This document shows positions 17,851 through 26,356 of a DNA stretch of 64,000 nt, piece by piece. Below the pieces are notes generated by a model. It made no database searches. It was given only the letters and a program-made list of their open reading frames with translations, and was not told the DNA's origin. The stretch is from Arthrobacter sp. 18067 (GTDB lineage Bacteria > Actinomycetota > Actinomycetes > Actinomycetales > Micrococcaceae). Location of the stretch: the NCBI RefSeq assembly GCF_902706295.1, contig NZ_CACSJJ010000002.1:186001-250000 (forward strand), read 5' to 3'. How positions within the stretch are numbered: position 1 is the stretch's first letter; the number at the start of each line of letters is the position of its first letter. The translations under genes were made by a program, and so were the position numbers.

Positions 17851-19011
17851 CTAGTCCTCCAAAGGCCCCAGCCACGCGTTGGCTACGGTGTTGTGCGCGG
17901 ATTCGTCGTTGGACGGATGGAAAATACCCGCCAGAACATCCCGGTAGAGGCGCTCCATCTCGGAACCCCTGAAGTAGCTGGATCCTCCCGTGACCCGAAT
18001 GGCCAGGTCCACCACGTGGCGTGAGTTTTCCGTAGCCCGGGATTTGAGTCCCACCAGTTTGGGGAACCACTGGGCTCCGTGATCCACCAGATTGTCCACG
18101 TCGCGGGCAATCGTGGATATCTGCGGGGAGATGCCGTCCATGGCCAAAGCGGCGTCGGCAACCTTCCAACGGATGTCAGGATCCTGGGCAAAGCTGCGTC
18201 CTCCATGCTTCGCCGACACCCGTCGCTTGACGTTCTGCACCCCAAGGGTGAAAGCACGCTCCGCGACACCGGTATATACCGCGGCCAGAAGCGTTTCGAA
18301 GCAAGCGAAGATGGCAAAGATCAGTAGGTCCTTGTTGGGCCCCACCGGCAACTTGCGGAAGATCCGATCCGCAGGAATGACGGCGCCGTGCAAGAGCGTA
18401 GTGTTCGAAGCACTTGCCCGCATTCCCAAAGTGTCCCAGTCGCTGAGGGTTTCATGTCCGGGCTCATCCCGCCGGAGGAAGCCGAAGACTAGCTCACCCT
18501 CTCCGTCCCGGGCATCCGCGTCTTTCCCGAACGTCCCCAACCGGGTCCAGCCACGTGAAAGGCTCGTAAAGATCTTCCTGCCGGTGAACCGGTAGCTGCC
18601 ATCGGGCAGTGGCTCCGCCACAGTGCCGGAATCGAACAACATGGAGTCGTTGCCAGCTTCGGAGATGCCGAAAGCAAACACTTCTCCTTGGCCGGCTTCC
18701 TTCAGGACGAAGTCCAAGGAGTCATCACCCCGCGCCGCCATGACCTGCGCGACGCCGGTCCACACCAGGTGCATATTGACCGCCAATGCTGTGGCCGGGG
18801 CAGCCGTGGCGAGACGCTGCTGCAAGGCAGCTACCGCTTCGAGGCCGAGCCCGAATCCGCCGTCGACCTCTGGCACGAAGAGCTTAAGGTATCCGGCCGC
18901 CGCCAGTTCCTCCAGATCCTCGTGGAAAAACGCGTTGTTCTGGTCGTAGCCGGCCGCTCGGCCGCGCAGGCGCTCAAGCAGGGCGTCGGGAAGGATTTCT
19001 TCGGGAACCAT
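17851..19011 (-). CDS. Acyl-CoA dehydrogenase-family flavoprotein
   Basis: 386 aa with an ACAD fold: N-terminal helical domain, central beta domain (FAFGISEAGNDS, YRFTGRKIFTSLS) and C-terminal four-helix domain (RVTGGSSYFRGSEMERLYRDVLAG). The usual catalytic Glu region of fatty-acyl enzymes is not obvious. The C-terminal pattern is closer to the flavin-dependent monooxygenase branch (DszC/HpaB-like). ATG 19011 has AGAAGGAGG upstream. The M20 peptidase lies just upstream on the same strand (27-nt gap), so they may be co-transcribed. Substrate unknown. Confidence 0.75.
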   Translation of the reverse strand: MVPEEILPDALLERLRGRAAGYDQNNAFFHEDLEELAAAGYLKLFVPEVDGGFGLGLEAVAALQQRLATAAPATALAVNMHLVWTGVAQVMAARGDDSLDFVLKEAGQGEVFAFGISEAGNDSMLFDSGTVAEPLPDGSYRFTGRKIFTSLSRGWTRLGTFGKDADARDGEGELVFGFLRRDEPGHETLSDWDTLGMRASASNTTLLHGAVIPADRIFRKLPVGPNKDLLIFAIFACFETLLAAVYTGVAERAFTLGVQNVKRRVSAKHGGRSFAQDPDIRWKVADAALAMDGISPQISTIARDVDNLVDHGAQWFPKLVGLKSRATENSRHVVDLAIRVTGGSSYFRGSEMERLYRDVLAGIFHPSNDESAHNTVANAWLGPLED

Positions 19012-19038
19012 GGCCAGGCCTCCTTCTGGTGATTACGG

Positions 19039-20343
19039 TTAGTAGTTGCTCAGCAGCCTGTTCAGGACGCGGGCACCGAATTGGAGGGACTCGGCCGGAA
19101 CGCGTTCGTCAACGCCGTGGAACATGCCGGTGAAATCAAGTTCGTCGGGCAGCATCAGCGGAGCAAAGCCATACCCGGTGATGCCAATCTTGCTCAGGGA
19201 CTTGTTGTCCGTGCCCCCGGAGAGCGTGTACGGAAGCACCTTGGCGCCGGGATCCTCGGAGTGCAGGGCGTCGATCATTGAATCAACCAGATTGCCTGCG
19301 AAGGGCACCTCCAGGGACACGTCCTTGTTGACGTAGCTGATCTCGATGCCGTCGCCGGCGAGTTCCTTGATGGTTTCGAAGACAAGTTCCTGTTGGCCGG
19401 GAAGAGTGCGGCAGTCCACGAAGGCCTCTGCCGATTCGGGGATGACATTGTGTTTGTAGCCGGACCGCAGCAACGTGGGGTTCGACGTGTTCTGCAGTGT
19501 CGCGCCCACAAATCGGGCTACCGTGCCCAGCTCCTTGAGGAGGATGTCCGGGTTGTCGGCATCGAATTCGACGCCGGTCAGTTCAGTCACGCCGTCAAGG
19601 AACTGCCGCGTGGTAGGCGTCAGCTCCACCGGCCATTTGTACTCGCCGATCCTGGTTACTGCAGCGGCAAGCCGGGTGACGGCGTTGTCGGTGTTGATCT
19701 GGGAACCGTGGCCTGCCCGCCCATGTGCCACGAGCCGCAGCCAGGACAATCCTTTTTCGGCAGTTTGGAGCAGGTAGGTCCGCTGGCCACCGATGGTGGC
19801 GGAGAATCCGCCAACCTCAGAGATTGCCTCGGTGGCGCCGTCGAAGAGCTCGCGCCGATGTTCGATGGCGTACCGAGCACCATACGTACCGCCGGCCTCT
19901 TCATCGGCAAAGAAGGCAAAAATGATGTCGCGCTTGGGCTTGCGGCCCGTCCTGGCAAAGTCGCGCATGACCGACAGGATCATTGCGTCCATGTCTTTCA
20001 TGTCCACGGCACCACGCCCCCAGACCAGCCCATCCTTCAGTTCACCGCTGAAGGGATCGACGCTCCACTGGTCCTTAAGGGCAGGAACAACGTCCAGGTG
20101 ACCGTGCACCACCAGGGCGTCGGCCGAAGGGTCCTCCCCCGCCAGGCGCGTTACAACGTTTGCCCGCCCCGGGGCGGACTCGAAGATCTCGGCCTCGAGA
20201 CCAACTTCCGTGATGAGCCCGGCGGTGTATTCGGCTGCAGCACGCTCCCCGGGTCCGGAGTCGTCGCCGAAGTTGGAGGAGTCAATGCGGATGAGCTCCT
20301 GGCAGATCCGGACGACTTCGTCTTCGGGGCGGATGACAGACAT
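19039..20343 (-). CDS. M20/M25/M40-family zinc metallopeptidase (ArgE/DapE/aminoacylase-like)
   Basis: 434 aa. The metal-site motif HGHLD is at 80-84, followed by GRGAVDMKD (109-117), the catalytic ADEEAGG (146-152), and a dimerisation domain containing AHGRAGHGS. It hydrolyses peptide or N-acyl amino-acid bonds; the exact substrate cannot be fixed. ATG 20343 has AAGGAG at good spacing and is preferred over a start 90 nt upstream. Confidence 0.85.
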   Translation of the reverse strand: MSVIRPEDEVVRICQELIRIDSSNFGDDSGPGERAAAEYTAGLITEVGLEAEIFESAPGRANVVTRLAGEDPSADALVVHGHLDVVPALKDQWSVDPFSGELKDGLVWGRGAVDMKDMDAMILSVMRDFARTGRKPKRDIIFAFFADEEAGGTYGARYAIEHRRELFDGATEAISEVGGFSATIGGQRTYLLQTAEKGLSWLRLVAHGRAGHGSQINTDNAVTRLAAAVTRIGEYKWPVELTPTTRQFLDGVTELTGVEFDADNPDILLKELGTVARFVGATLQNTSNPTLLRSGYKHNVIPESAEAFVDCRTLPGQQELVFETIKELAGDGIEISYVNKDVSLEVPFAGNLVDSMIDALHSEDPGAKVLPYTLSGGTDNKSLSKIGITGYGFAPLMLPDELDFTGMFHGVDERVPAESLQFGARVLNRLLSNY

Positions 20344-20607
20344 GGAAACTCTCCTTGCGTGGCTGGGCTGCAGGTTCCGGTGACGCGCACTGCGGATTCC
20401 GCAGCCCGTCCCGTGTTCCATCAGCCTACTCACCAGCAGCGACCTCAGTCAGGCATTGGTTGCGCCACGGGTCGCCGGGCGTCCGTGGGAGGCGCCCTGA
20501 CCAGCGCCGATTTTTCAGCATCCCGAAACCGTGTTAGAGTTTTTCTCGCTGCTTCGGAGGAAAGTGAAGCACCGGAAGGTGCAGAACGGCCTCTCTGAAC
20601 ACCACCT
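20344..20607. other. Intergenic region between M20 peptidase and tRNA-Leu
   Basis: 264 bp holding the peptidase promoter (reading left) and the tRNA promoter (reading right). No ORF with coding character was seen. Confidence 0.5.
20512..20540 (+). promoter_or_regulatory. Candidate sigma-70 promoter of tRNA-Leu
   Basis: TTTTCA (20512-20517) and TAGAGT (20535-20540) are 17 bp apart. They match 4/6 of TTGACA and the TANNNT core, about 65 bp before the mature tRNA 5' end. Confidence 0.4.
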
Positions 20608-20690
20608 GCGCGGGTGGCGGAATGGCAGACGCGCTAGCTTGAGGTGCTAGTCCTCGAAAGGGGGTGGGGGTTCAAGTCCCCCTCCGCGCA
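20608..20690 (+). tRNA. tRNA-Leu (anticodon GAG)
   Basis: 83 nt, class II. The acceptor strand GCGCGGG (20608-20614) pairs with the 3' TCCGCGC before discriminator A (20690). The anticodon stem-loop CTAGC-TTGAGGT-GCTAG gives anticodon GAG for CUC (and CUU by wobble). There is a long variable arm (20652-20665) and a T-arm GGGGG-TTCAAGT-CCCCC. The CCA end is not encoded. Confidence 0.95.
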
Positions 20691-20696
20691 CAATCG

Positions 20697-20736
20697 CAAG
20701 GCCTGGAATCCATGGATTCCAGGCCTTGTTTGTTTT
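20697..20736 (+). terminator. tRNA terminator: 32-bp perfect palindrome plus T-rich tail
   Basis: 20697-20728 is a perfect palindrome (arms CAAGGCCTGGAATCCA) followed by TTTGTTTT. It lies 6 nt after the tRNA. Confidence 0.9.
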
Positions 20737-20810
20737 GCCCTGAAATCATTGCTCCACTTACAATGCGATTTTGATCACAATTGTTTCTTCCCTGCTCACA
20801 TAAGGAAAAC

Positions 20811-21779
20811 ATGGCCAGTTGCGAAGACATCCTCGGTCCCGACTACGTGGCACGGACGCTGACTCTCCAGCCGGATGCCGAGGGCGACGTGACGGCCACC
20901 TTGGTCTCCAGGAAGACGCAGCAGGCCGGTGGGCGGGCTGTCCTCTACGTCCACGGCTTTGTGGACTACTTCTTCCAGACACACTTGGCGGATGAGTGGA
21001 TCAACGCCGGATTCGACTTCTACGCACTGGATCTGCGAAAGTACGGACGCTCCCTCCGCCCCCACCAGACCCCCAACTACATCGAGTCACTCCAGAGCTA
21101 TGACGAAGAGCTGGATGAGGCCGCCCGCATCATCAAGGAAGAGGATGGCCACGACGTCCTGGTTGTCCTGGGCCACTCCACTGGCGGGTTGGTGACCAGC
21201 CTGTGGGCGCACCGGCATCGCTTCGATGGCATCGTGGACGCTTTGGTCTTGAACAGCCCTTGGTTCGACCTCAACAAGCCTTTGCTGCAGCGCATGGTGG
21301 GGACCGCCGTCGTCGAACGCCTTGCCAACTATCAGCCGCGGCGGCAGGTGGGTGTGCTGGGTGAGCACTACGGGCGGAGCCTGCACGCCACAACCGGTGG
21401 CGCATGGGACTTCAACCTCAAGTGGAAGCCACTGGAAGGATTCCCCGTTCTTGCCGGCTGGCTGCGGGCCATCAGGCGTGGACACGCCGAACTTGCCAGG
21501 GGCCTGGATATCCGGTGCCCGGTCTTGGTGTGCGCCTCCACAGCCAGTGCCGCAGAAACGGCGCCGATGGAGACCATTGCTTCCTCGGATATCGTCCTCG
21601 ACGTCCGGCACATTGCTGATCGCAGCACACGGCTCGGTCGATTGGTCACGTTGGCAAGGATAGACGGCGGAATCCATGACCTCGCGCTCTCTGCCGAGCC
21701 CGCACGGAGCCGGTTCTTCGAGGAAGTCTTCCGCTGGGCCGGTGCGTACGTCCCGGAAAGTACTGCGGCGCGCAGCTGA
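20811..21779 (+). CDS. Alpha/beta hydrolase (serine hydrolase, lysophospholipase-like)
   Basis: 322 aa. The oxyanion region is LYVHGF (45-50) and the nucleophile elbow is GHSTGG with S123. DLRKYGRS (74-81) is characteristic of monoacylglycerol-lipase/lysophospholipase-like hydrolases. The terminal histidine is probably in GGIHDLALS. Physiological substrate unknown. ATG 20811 has AAGGA 4 nt upstream, chosen over an ATG 30 nt earlier. It is a single-gene unit, convergent with the MaoC-like gene. Confidence 0.82.
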   Translation: MASCEDILGPDYVARTLTLQPDAEGDVTATLVSRKTQQAGGRAVLYVHGFVDYFFQTHLADEWINAGFDFYALDLRKYGRSLRPHQTPNYIESLQSYDEELDEAARIIKEEDGHDVLVVLGHSTGGLVTSLWAHRHRFDGIVDALVLNSPWFDLNKPLLQRMVGTAVVERLANYQPRRQVGVLGEHYGRSLHATTGGAWDFNLKWKPLEGFPVLAGWLRAIRRGHAELARGLDIRCPVLVCASTASAAETAPMETIASSDIVLDVRHIADRSTRLGRLVTLARIDGGIHDLALSAEPARSRFFEEVFRWAGAYVPESTAARS

Positions 21780-21802
21780 GCTGCCTCACCGCCAAGTAAT
21801 TA

Positions 21803-21845
21803 ACGACGGCGGCGGCGGTCACCTCAGGGTGCGCACCGCCGTCGT
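21803..21845. terminator. Hairpin between convergent genes (weak terminator)
   Basis: ACGACGGCGG (21803-21812) pairs with CCGCCGTCGT (21836-21845), just downstream of the hydrolase stop. No T-run follows, so termination is inferred only from position. Confidence 0.5.
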
Positions 21846-21847
21846 CC

Positions 21848-21901
21848 GTGTCTGCCTTAAGAGCCATGTCTGCTCTAAGAGTCGTGTCTGCTTTAAGACA
21901 A
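21848..21901. repeat. Three 18-bp degenerate tandem repeats at the 3' end of the MaoC-like gene
   Basis: Units 21848-21865, 21866-21883 and 21884-21901 match at about 14 of 18 positions or better. On the - strand each unit contains TCT followed by TAA or TAG. The unit overlapping the gene supplies its stop codon and the other two add in-frame stops downstream. Confidence 0.8.
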
Positions 21902-22816
21902 GGCTGAAACTGTGCCCGTGAAATGACGCCGGCCGCTGCGCGGATTCCACGCCACGTAGTCCGAGCGCTCCCAGCCTCCGGACCCTGAATGGACCGTTGC
22001 AATGTCCAAGGCGACGCGCGCTGGGAGGAACACCGGAGCCTCAAAGGTGACGTCCCAGGCAAAGGAGTCTGATTTGACCGCCCCAACGTCCGCAAGGGCA
22101 CGGGAGGCCAGGTACATTCCGTGGGCTATGGAACCGCGCAACCCCAAGGCTTTGGCAGATAGAACGCTGAGGTGGATCGGATTGAAGTCACCGGAAACCG
22201 TGGCGTAATTCCGCCCGGCATCCAGGCCGAGTTGCCACAACGCCGTGGGATCCGGCGGCGAAAAATCGCTGGACCCAGGTGAACCATTCGAGTTGCCTGG
22301 CTTGTCGATGCCTGGCAGGAAGACGCCCTTGGCGAGGTACGTTGAGACACCTCGCCACAGCAAGTCACCACTGGAAGCCGAACGGACTTCAGCCATAACA
22401 TCCAGCTGTGTCCCCGCCCTGTGACCAGCCAGGTTCTCCGCCCAGGATCTGATGTCCAGTGGCTCGGAGAAGAGGATGGGCGCGTGCTGCTCCGCATGGT
22501 TCCTCAGGTGGATCATTCCCAGAAGCGGCAAGGGAAAGTCGTCACGATTCATCACACTCATGGATACGGGGAAGGCCAGCGCATGGACATAGCCCGCCGG
22601 CAGGATGTCGCTCGCAGTCTCCCCCACCAGGTGTTGGTACGCGGTCAGGTTTCCAACATCGGCCAGGACGTTCCTGACCTCATGGCTGACAACCGGCAAC
22701 CGCTCTCCCGCCGACGTCCCCATTACCCGGCGGCGGGCGGCAGTTGTTGCAGCATTGACGTACAGCTTGGACAGCGATGGCAACTCCCCAAGAACTACCG
22801 GCTGGGGCTCGGTCAT
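21893..22816 (-). CDS. MaoC-like (R)-3-hydroxyacyl dehydratase (HtdX-like)
   Basis: 307 aa with two hot-dog-like halves. The C-terminal MaoC domain shows the hydratase-2 pattern DFNPIHLS and GSIAHGMYLASRAL. It would interconvert (R)-3-hydroxyacyl and trans-2-enoyl thioesters. The order MaoC-FabG4-thiolase resembles the mycobacterial htdX-fabG4-fadA2 block. ATG 22816 overlaps the reductase stop as ATGA, so the two are translationally coupled. The stop codon lies in the first of three tandem repeats. Confidence 0.82.
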   Translation of the reverse strand: MTEPQPVVLGELPSLSKLYVNAATTAARRRVMGTSAGERLPVVSHEVRNVLADVGNLTAYQHLVGETASDILPAGYVHALAFPVSMSVMNRDDFPLPLLGMIHLRNHAEQHAPILFSEPLDIRSWAENLAGHRAGTQLDVMAEVRSASSGDLLWRGVSTYLAKGVFLPGIDKPGNSNGSPGSSDFSPPDPTALWQLGLDAGRNYATVSGDFNPIHLSVLSAKALGLRGSIAHGMYLASRALADVGAVKSDSFAWDVTFEAPVFLPARVALDIATVHSGSGGWERSDYVAWNPRSGRRHFTGTVSALS

Positions 22817-24153
22817 GCTCCCACCAGTTGTTGTCCGCAGACGCGCAGAACTTCACCGGAAATTCCACCAGCAGCGTCACTGGCCAGGAAAGCGATGGCT
22901 TCGGCCACGTCCTGGGGCTGGCCGCCCTGCTTCAGCGAATTGAGCCTGCGGGCCGCCTCGCGGATGGCAAAGGGCATCTTGGCTGTCATTTCGGTTTCGA
23001 TGAACCCAGGAGCAACAGCGTTGATGGTTCCGCCGAAGGATTCCATCAAGGCCGCAGTGGACCTCACCATACCGATCACGCCGCCTTTGGAAGCGCCATA
23101 GTTGGTCTGGCCCCTGTTGCCGGCGATGCCGCTGGTGGAGGCCACCGAGACGATGCGGGGTGCGTCCTTGAAGTACTTCGATGCCATAAGGGCCTCGTTG
23201 ATGTTCAGCTGCGCCGCGATGTTGACTGCGATGACAGACTGCCAGCGGCCTTCGTCCATGTTTGCAAGGAGCCTGTCGCGCGTGATTCCAGCGTTGTGGA
23301 CCACGATGTCGAGCCGGCCGTAACGTTCAATGGCGTGCTCGATGATCCGGTGCCCCGCGTCGTCCCGACTGATATCGAGCTGGAGTGCGGTGCCCCGGAC
23401 CTCGTTGGCCACTGCTGCCAAGTGGTCCCCGGCTGCGGGAATGTCCACAGCGACTATCGTGGCGCCGTCGCGGTGCAGCGTCCGGGCGATGGCCGCACCG
23501 ATGCCCCTGGCTGCTCCGGTGACTACTGCAACCTTCCCGGCCAACGGCTTGTCCGAATCGTTTGGCAGCATGCCTGAGGTGGAGCTGACTGTCAGGAATT
23601 GTCCGTCCACGTACGCGGAACGCCCGGAAAGGAAGAACCTGAGTGCGCCCAATGCCGACGGGCTGGTGGTCGCGAGGTCATCGTCGAGGAGTATGCCGTT
23701 GGCTGTCGTGCCGGCCCTCAGCTCCTTGGCAAGCGAACGCAGCAAGCCGTCAATGCCCTGGCGGGCGGCAGCCGACGCAGGGCTTGGGGCGGACTGTGAC
23801 GTCCGGGAGATCGTGACCACCCGGGCATTGGCGGCCAGGTCCCGGAGGGAGGTGCCCGCAGTCAGCACGGATTTGCTCAAATCGCGGGGATGCTGGACGG
23901 CGTCGAGCACCACAACGATGGCGCCCAGTTCCTCTTTGGGCAAGGCGTTGCGCCGGACATCCAAGCCCCACCCCAGGAGGGTTGTGGCAATATCATCTGC
24001 TCCTGCGCTGTCGCCGATTACCAGTACGGGACCGGTCACCAGCGGGGCTCCGGGTTGGTAGCGTCGAAGCACCACGGGTTGCGGCAGACCGAGCCTTTTG
24101 GCGACGTCCTTGCCCAGTCCGTGACTGACGAGCTGTGTGTATTTGTCTGTCAT
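22813..24153 (-). CDS. High-molecular-weight 3-oxoacyl-(ACP/CoA) reductase (FabG4-like)
   Basis: 446 aa. An N-terminal flavodoxin-like degenerate domain (about 1-195) is followed by an SDR domain. The NAD(P) motif TGAARGIG is at 212-219, NAG at 287-289, and the catalytic triad is S339, Y352, K356. The length and extra N-terminal domain mark the FabG4/HMwFabG type, which in mycobacteria prefers NADH and CoA thioesters. It works with the MaoC-like dehydratase and the thiolase in the same operon, probably in a fatty-acyl elongation or beta-oxidation-like cycle. Confidence 0.87.
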   Translation of the reverse strand: MTDKYTQLVSHGLGKDVAKRLGLPQPVVLRRYQPGAPLVTGPVLVIGDSAGADDIATTLLGWGLDVRRNALPKEELGAIVVVLDAVQHPRDLSKSVLTAGTSLRDLAANARVVTISRTSQSAPSPASAAARQGIDGLLRSLAKELRAGTTANGILLDDDLATTSPSALGALRFFLSGRSAYVDGQFLTVSSTSGMLPNDSDKPLAGKVAVVTGAARGIGAAIARTLHRDGATIVAVDIPAAGDHLAAVANEVRGTALQLDISRDDAGHRIIEHAIERYGRLDIVVHNAGITRDRLLANMDEGRWQSVIAVNIAAQLNINEALMASKYFKDAPRIVSVASTSGIAGNRGQTNYGASKGGVIGMVRSTAALMESFGGTINAVAPGFIETEMTAKMPFAIREAARRLNSLKQGGQPQDVAEAIAFLASDAAGGISGEVLRVCGQQLVGA

Positions 24154-24162
24154 GGAGTTCCC

Positions 24163-25515
24163 CTATGCTGCTTCCAGAAGGGCAACAACGCCCTGGCCGC
24201 CGGCGGCGCAAACAGAGATCAGGCCGCGTGCCGGGCGTCCATCTACGGAGCCCTTCTCGTGCAGCATTTTCGCAAGGGAGGCCACGATCCTGCCACCCGT
24301 TGCAGCGAACGGATGTCCGGCGGCAAGTGATGATCCATTGACGTTCAACTTGGCCCGGTCCACTTTGCCGAGCGCTCCGTCAAGCCCGAGGCGTGTCCGG
24401 CCGAAGTCTTCGTCTTCCCAAGCAGCCAGCGTGCTCAGGACTGTTCCGGCGAAGGCTTCATGGATTTCGAAGAAGTCGATGTCTTCAAGGGTTAGCCCGT
24501 GACGGGCCAACAAGCGGGGTACAGCGAAGACGGGCGCCATAAGCAGGCCGTCCTTGCCGTGGACGAAGTCTACTGCTGCGGCTTCACCATCAAGGACCGT
24601 TGCGAGCTTGGGCAGGCCATGGGCGTCGGCCCACTCTGCTGTCGCCAGAAGGACTGTGGACGCACCATCCGTCAACGGCGTTGAGTTGCCGGCGGTCATG
24701 GTGGCCTCGGAGCCGAGATTCTTGCCGAATACGGGTTTCAGCGAGGAGAGCTTCTCCAGCGTGGTGTCAGCCCGCATGTTGGAGTCGCGGTTGAGCCCGC
24801 GGTAAGGAGTGATGAGGTCATCAAAGAAGCCACGTTCGTACGCGGCGGCGAGGTTGCGGTGGCTGTTGAAAGAGAGTTCGTCCTGGGCTTCGCGGGTGAT
24901 CTTCCACTGCGCTGTGGTGAGTGCCTGGTGTTCGCCCATGGACAGGCCGGTGCGTGGCTCGCCCGTGTTAGGCGCGTCCGGCGCCAGATCCTTGGGGCGG
25001 ACACGGCCGATGATCTTCAGCTTCTGCACAGGCGTCTTGGCGCGGTTCAGGTCCAAGAGGATCTCCCGCAGCCCCTCGCTGACGGCGATCGGGGCATCGG
25101 AAGCCGAGTCCACTCCGCCGGCGATCGCCGAATCGATCTGCCCCAACTTGATCTTGTTGGACAAGCCGATCACAGTCTCAAGGCCCGTGGCACAGGCCTG
25201 CTGGAGGTCATATGCAGGGGTCTCCGGGGACAAAGCGGATCCGAGGACGGCCTCCCTGGTGAGGTTGAAGTCCCTCGAGTGTTTGAGTACGGCCCCTGCC
25301 GCCACTTCACCGATGCGTTCGTCCTGCAGCCCGAATCTGGCGATCAACCCATCCAGCGCAGCGGTAAGCATGTCCTGGTTGGACGACTTGACGTAGGCGC
25401 CACCTGTTCGCGCAAACGGGATGCGGTTGCCACCGACGATCACAGCGGCGCGTGGTGCCTGGGGTGCGGAACCCTGGTTCCGGGTTCCGCCTGAGGTCTC
25501 GTCTGCTACAGCCAT
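24163..25515 (-). CDS. Acetyl-CoA C-acyltransferase (thiolase, FadA2-like)
   Basis: 450 aa. The nucleophile is C108 in QQACATGLE. H401 lies in GHPFAATG and the second cysteine is C436 in SVCAAGGQG, so all three catalytic positions are intact. ATG 25515 has AAAGGAG 6 nt upstream and is preferred over the ATG 18 nt earlier. It is the first gene of the fadA2-fabG4-htdX-like operon. Its promoter lies between it and the divergent TetR gene, next to a strong palindrome. Confidence 0.9.
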   Translation of the reverse strand: MAVADETSGGTRNQGSAPQAPRAAVIVGGNRIPFARTGGAYVKSSNQDMLTAALDGLIARFGLQDERIGEVAAGAVLKHSRDFNLTREAVLGSALSPETPAYDLQQACATGLETVIGLSNKIKLGQIDSAIAGGVDSASDAPIAVSEGLREILLDLNRAKTPVQKLKIIGRVRPKDLAPDAPNTGEPRTGLSMGEHQALTTAQWKITREAQDELSFNSHRNLAAAYERGFFDDLITPYRGLNRDSNMRADTTLEKLSSLKPVFGKNLGSEATMTAGNSTPLTDGASTVLLATAEWADAHGLPKLATVLDGEAAAVDFVHGKDGLLMAPVFAVPRLLARHGLTLEDIDFFEIHEAFAGTVLSTLAAWEDEDFGRTRLGLDGALGKVDRAKLNVNGSSLAAGHPFAATGGRIVASLAKMLHEKGSVDGRPARGLISVCAAGGQGVVALLEAA

Positions 25516-25544
25516 GTTGTCTCCTTTGATCAAAGCCAGTTACT

Positions 25545-25575
25545 GATACCCAGCGTACCTGATACGCTGGGTATC
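25545..25575. promoter_or_regulatory. Probable TetR operator: 13-bp inverted repeat with 5-bp spacer
   Basis: GATACCCAGCGTA (25545-25557), spacer CCTGA, then TACGCTGGGTATC (25563-25575) form a perfect inverted repeat. It fills most of the 60-bp gap between the thiolase and the regulator and ends 1 nt before the GTG of the regulator. TACGCT (25563-25568) inside the right arm could be the -10 for a leaderless tetR mRNA, so binding would block its own transcription. Confidence 0.8.
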
Positions 25576-26310
25576 GTGAACAGCCGCCACGAAGAAATCA
25601 TCACCGCCGCCGATACCCGGGCGGGCGACTCCCACGTTCCGCCGGTGGGGGCCTCCTCGGACGCCGGGCCGATGGTTGACGGCCGGGCAGCCCGCTGGCA
25701 GTCCCACCGCGAAGAGCGTCGTCGGGAACTCATCCGGGCAGCGCGGAAGGCTGTTCACAGGCTCGGGAGTGACGCTTCCATGGAAGACATCGCGGGAGCC
25801 GCCGGAACATCGAAGTCCGTCTATTACCGCTACTTCGGCGATAAGGCCGGACTTCAGCAAGCCATGGGCGAGGTAGTGCTCGGCCAGATGCAGCGTCGCA
25901 TGCAGGAAGCGGCCCAACTTGCGCAGACTCCCCGCGAGGGGTTGTTCGCCATGGTCTCCGCCTATCTTCAAATGGCCGAATCCAGCCCCAACGTGTACGC
26001 GTTCATCACCCGGCTCAGCCCCGGAGAAGCCTCGTCGCAGGACGCGATCGCCGCGTCCGGCGCGCTGGGAAACTTCTTCGAGCAGATCACGGACATGATC
26101 GCCAACCCCATGCGGGAGTACCTGGGTGCAGAGAAAGAAGCCGTCATTGTCTACTGGCCCACTGCCGCCATAGGACTTGTCAGGAACGCGGGCGAAATGT
26201 GGCTGGGAAGTCCCGCCGGAGCCGGTAAACCTGACCAGGCAACAATGGCGGGGCAGATCACCGATTGGCTGTGCCTCGGCATTGCCCCGGCACTCAAAAC
26301 CACCACCTGA
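25576..26310 (+). CDS. TetR-family transcriptional regulator of the fatty-acid cassette
   Basis: 244 aa. After a ~40-residue N-terminal tail comes the TetR DNA-binding helix-turn-helix (RRRELIRAARKAV, SMEDIAGAAGTSKSVYYRYFGDKAGL) and a helical ligand domain. GTG 25576 abuts the palindrome and has no SD; a leaderless start is proposed. ATG 25672 is an alternative that would remove the tail. Position and operator suggest it controls the divergent thiolase operon, itself and the downstream ACAD, perhaps in response to an acyl-CoA. That link is inferred. Confidence 0.85.
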   Translation: MNSRHEEIITAADTRAGDSHVPPVGASSDAGPMVDGRAARWQSHREERRRELIRAARKAVHRLGSDASMEDIAGAAGTSKSVYYRYFGDKAGLQQAMGEVVLGQMQRRMQEAAQLAQTPREGLFAMVSAYLQMAESSPNVYAFITRLSPGEASSQDAIAASGALGNFFEQITDMIANPMREYLGAEKEAVIVYWPTAAIGLVRNAGEMWLGSPAGAGKPDQATMAGQITDWLCLGIAPALKTTT

Positions 26311-26356
26311 CACCAGCAATGACTCATCAGTTGTCGGAACCAAAGAAGGAAGCAAC

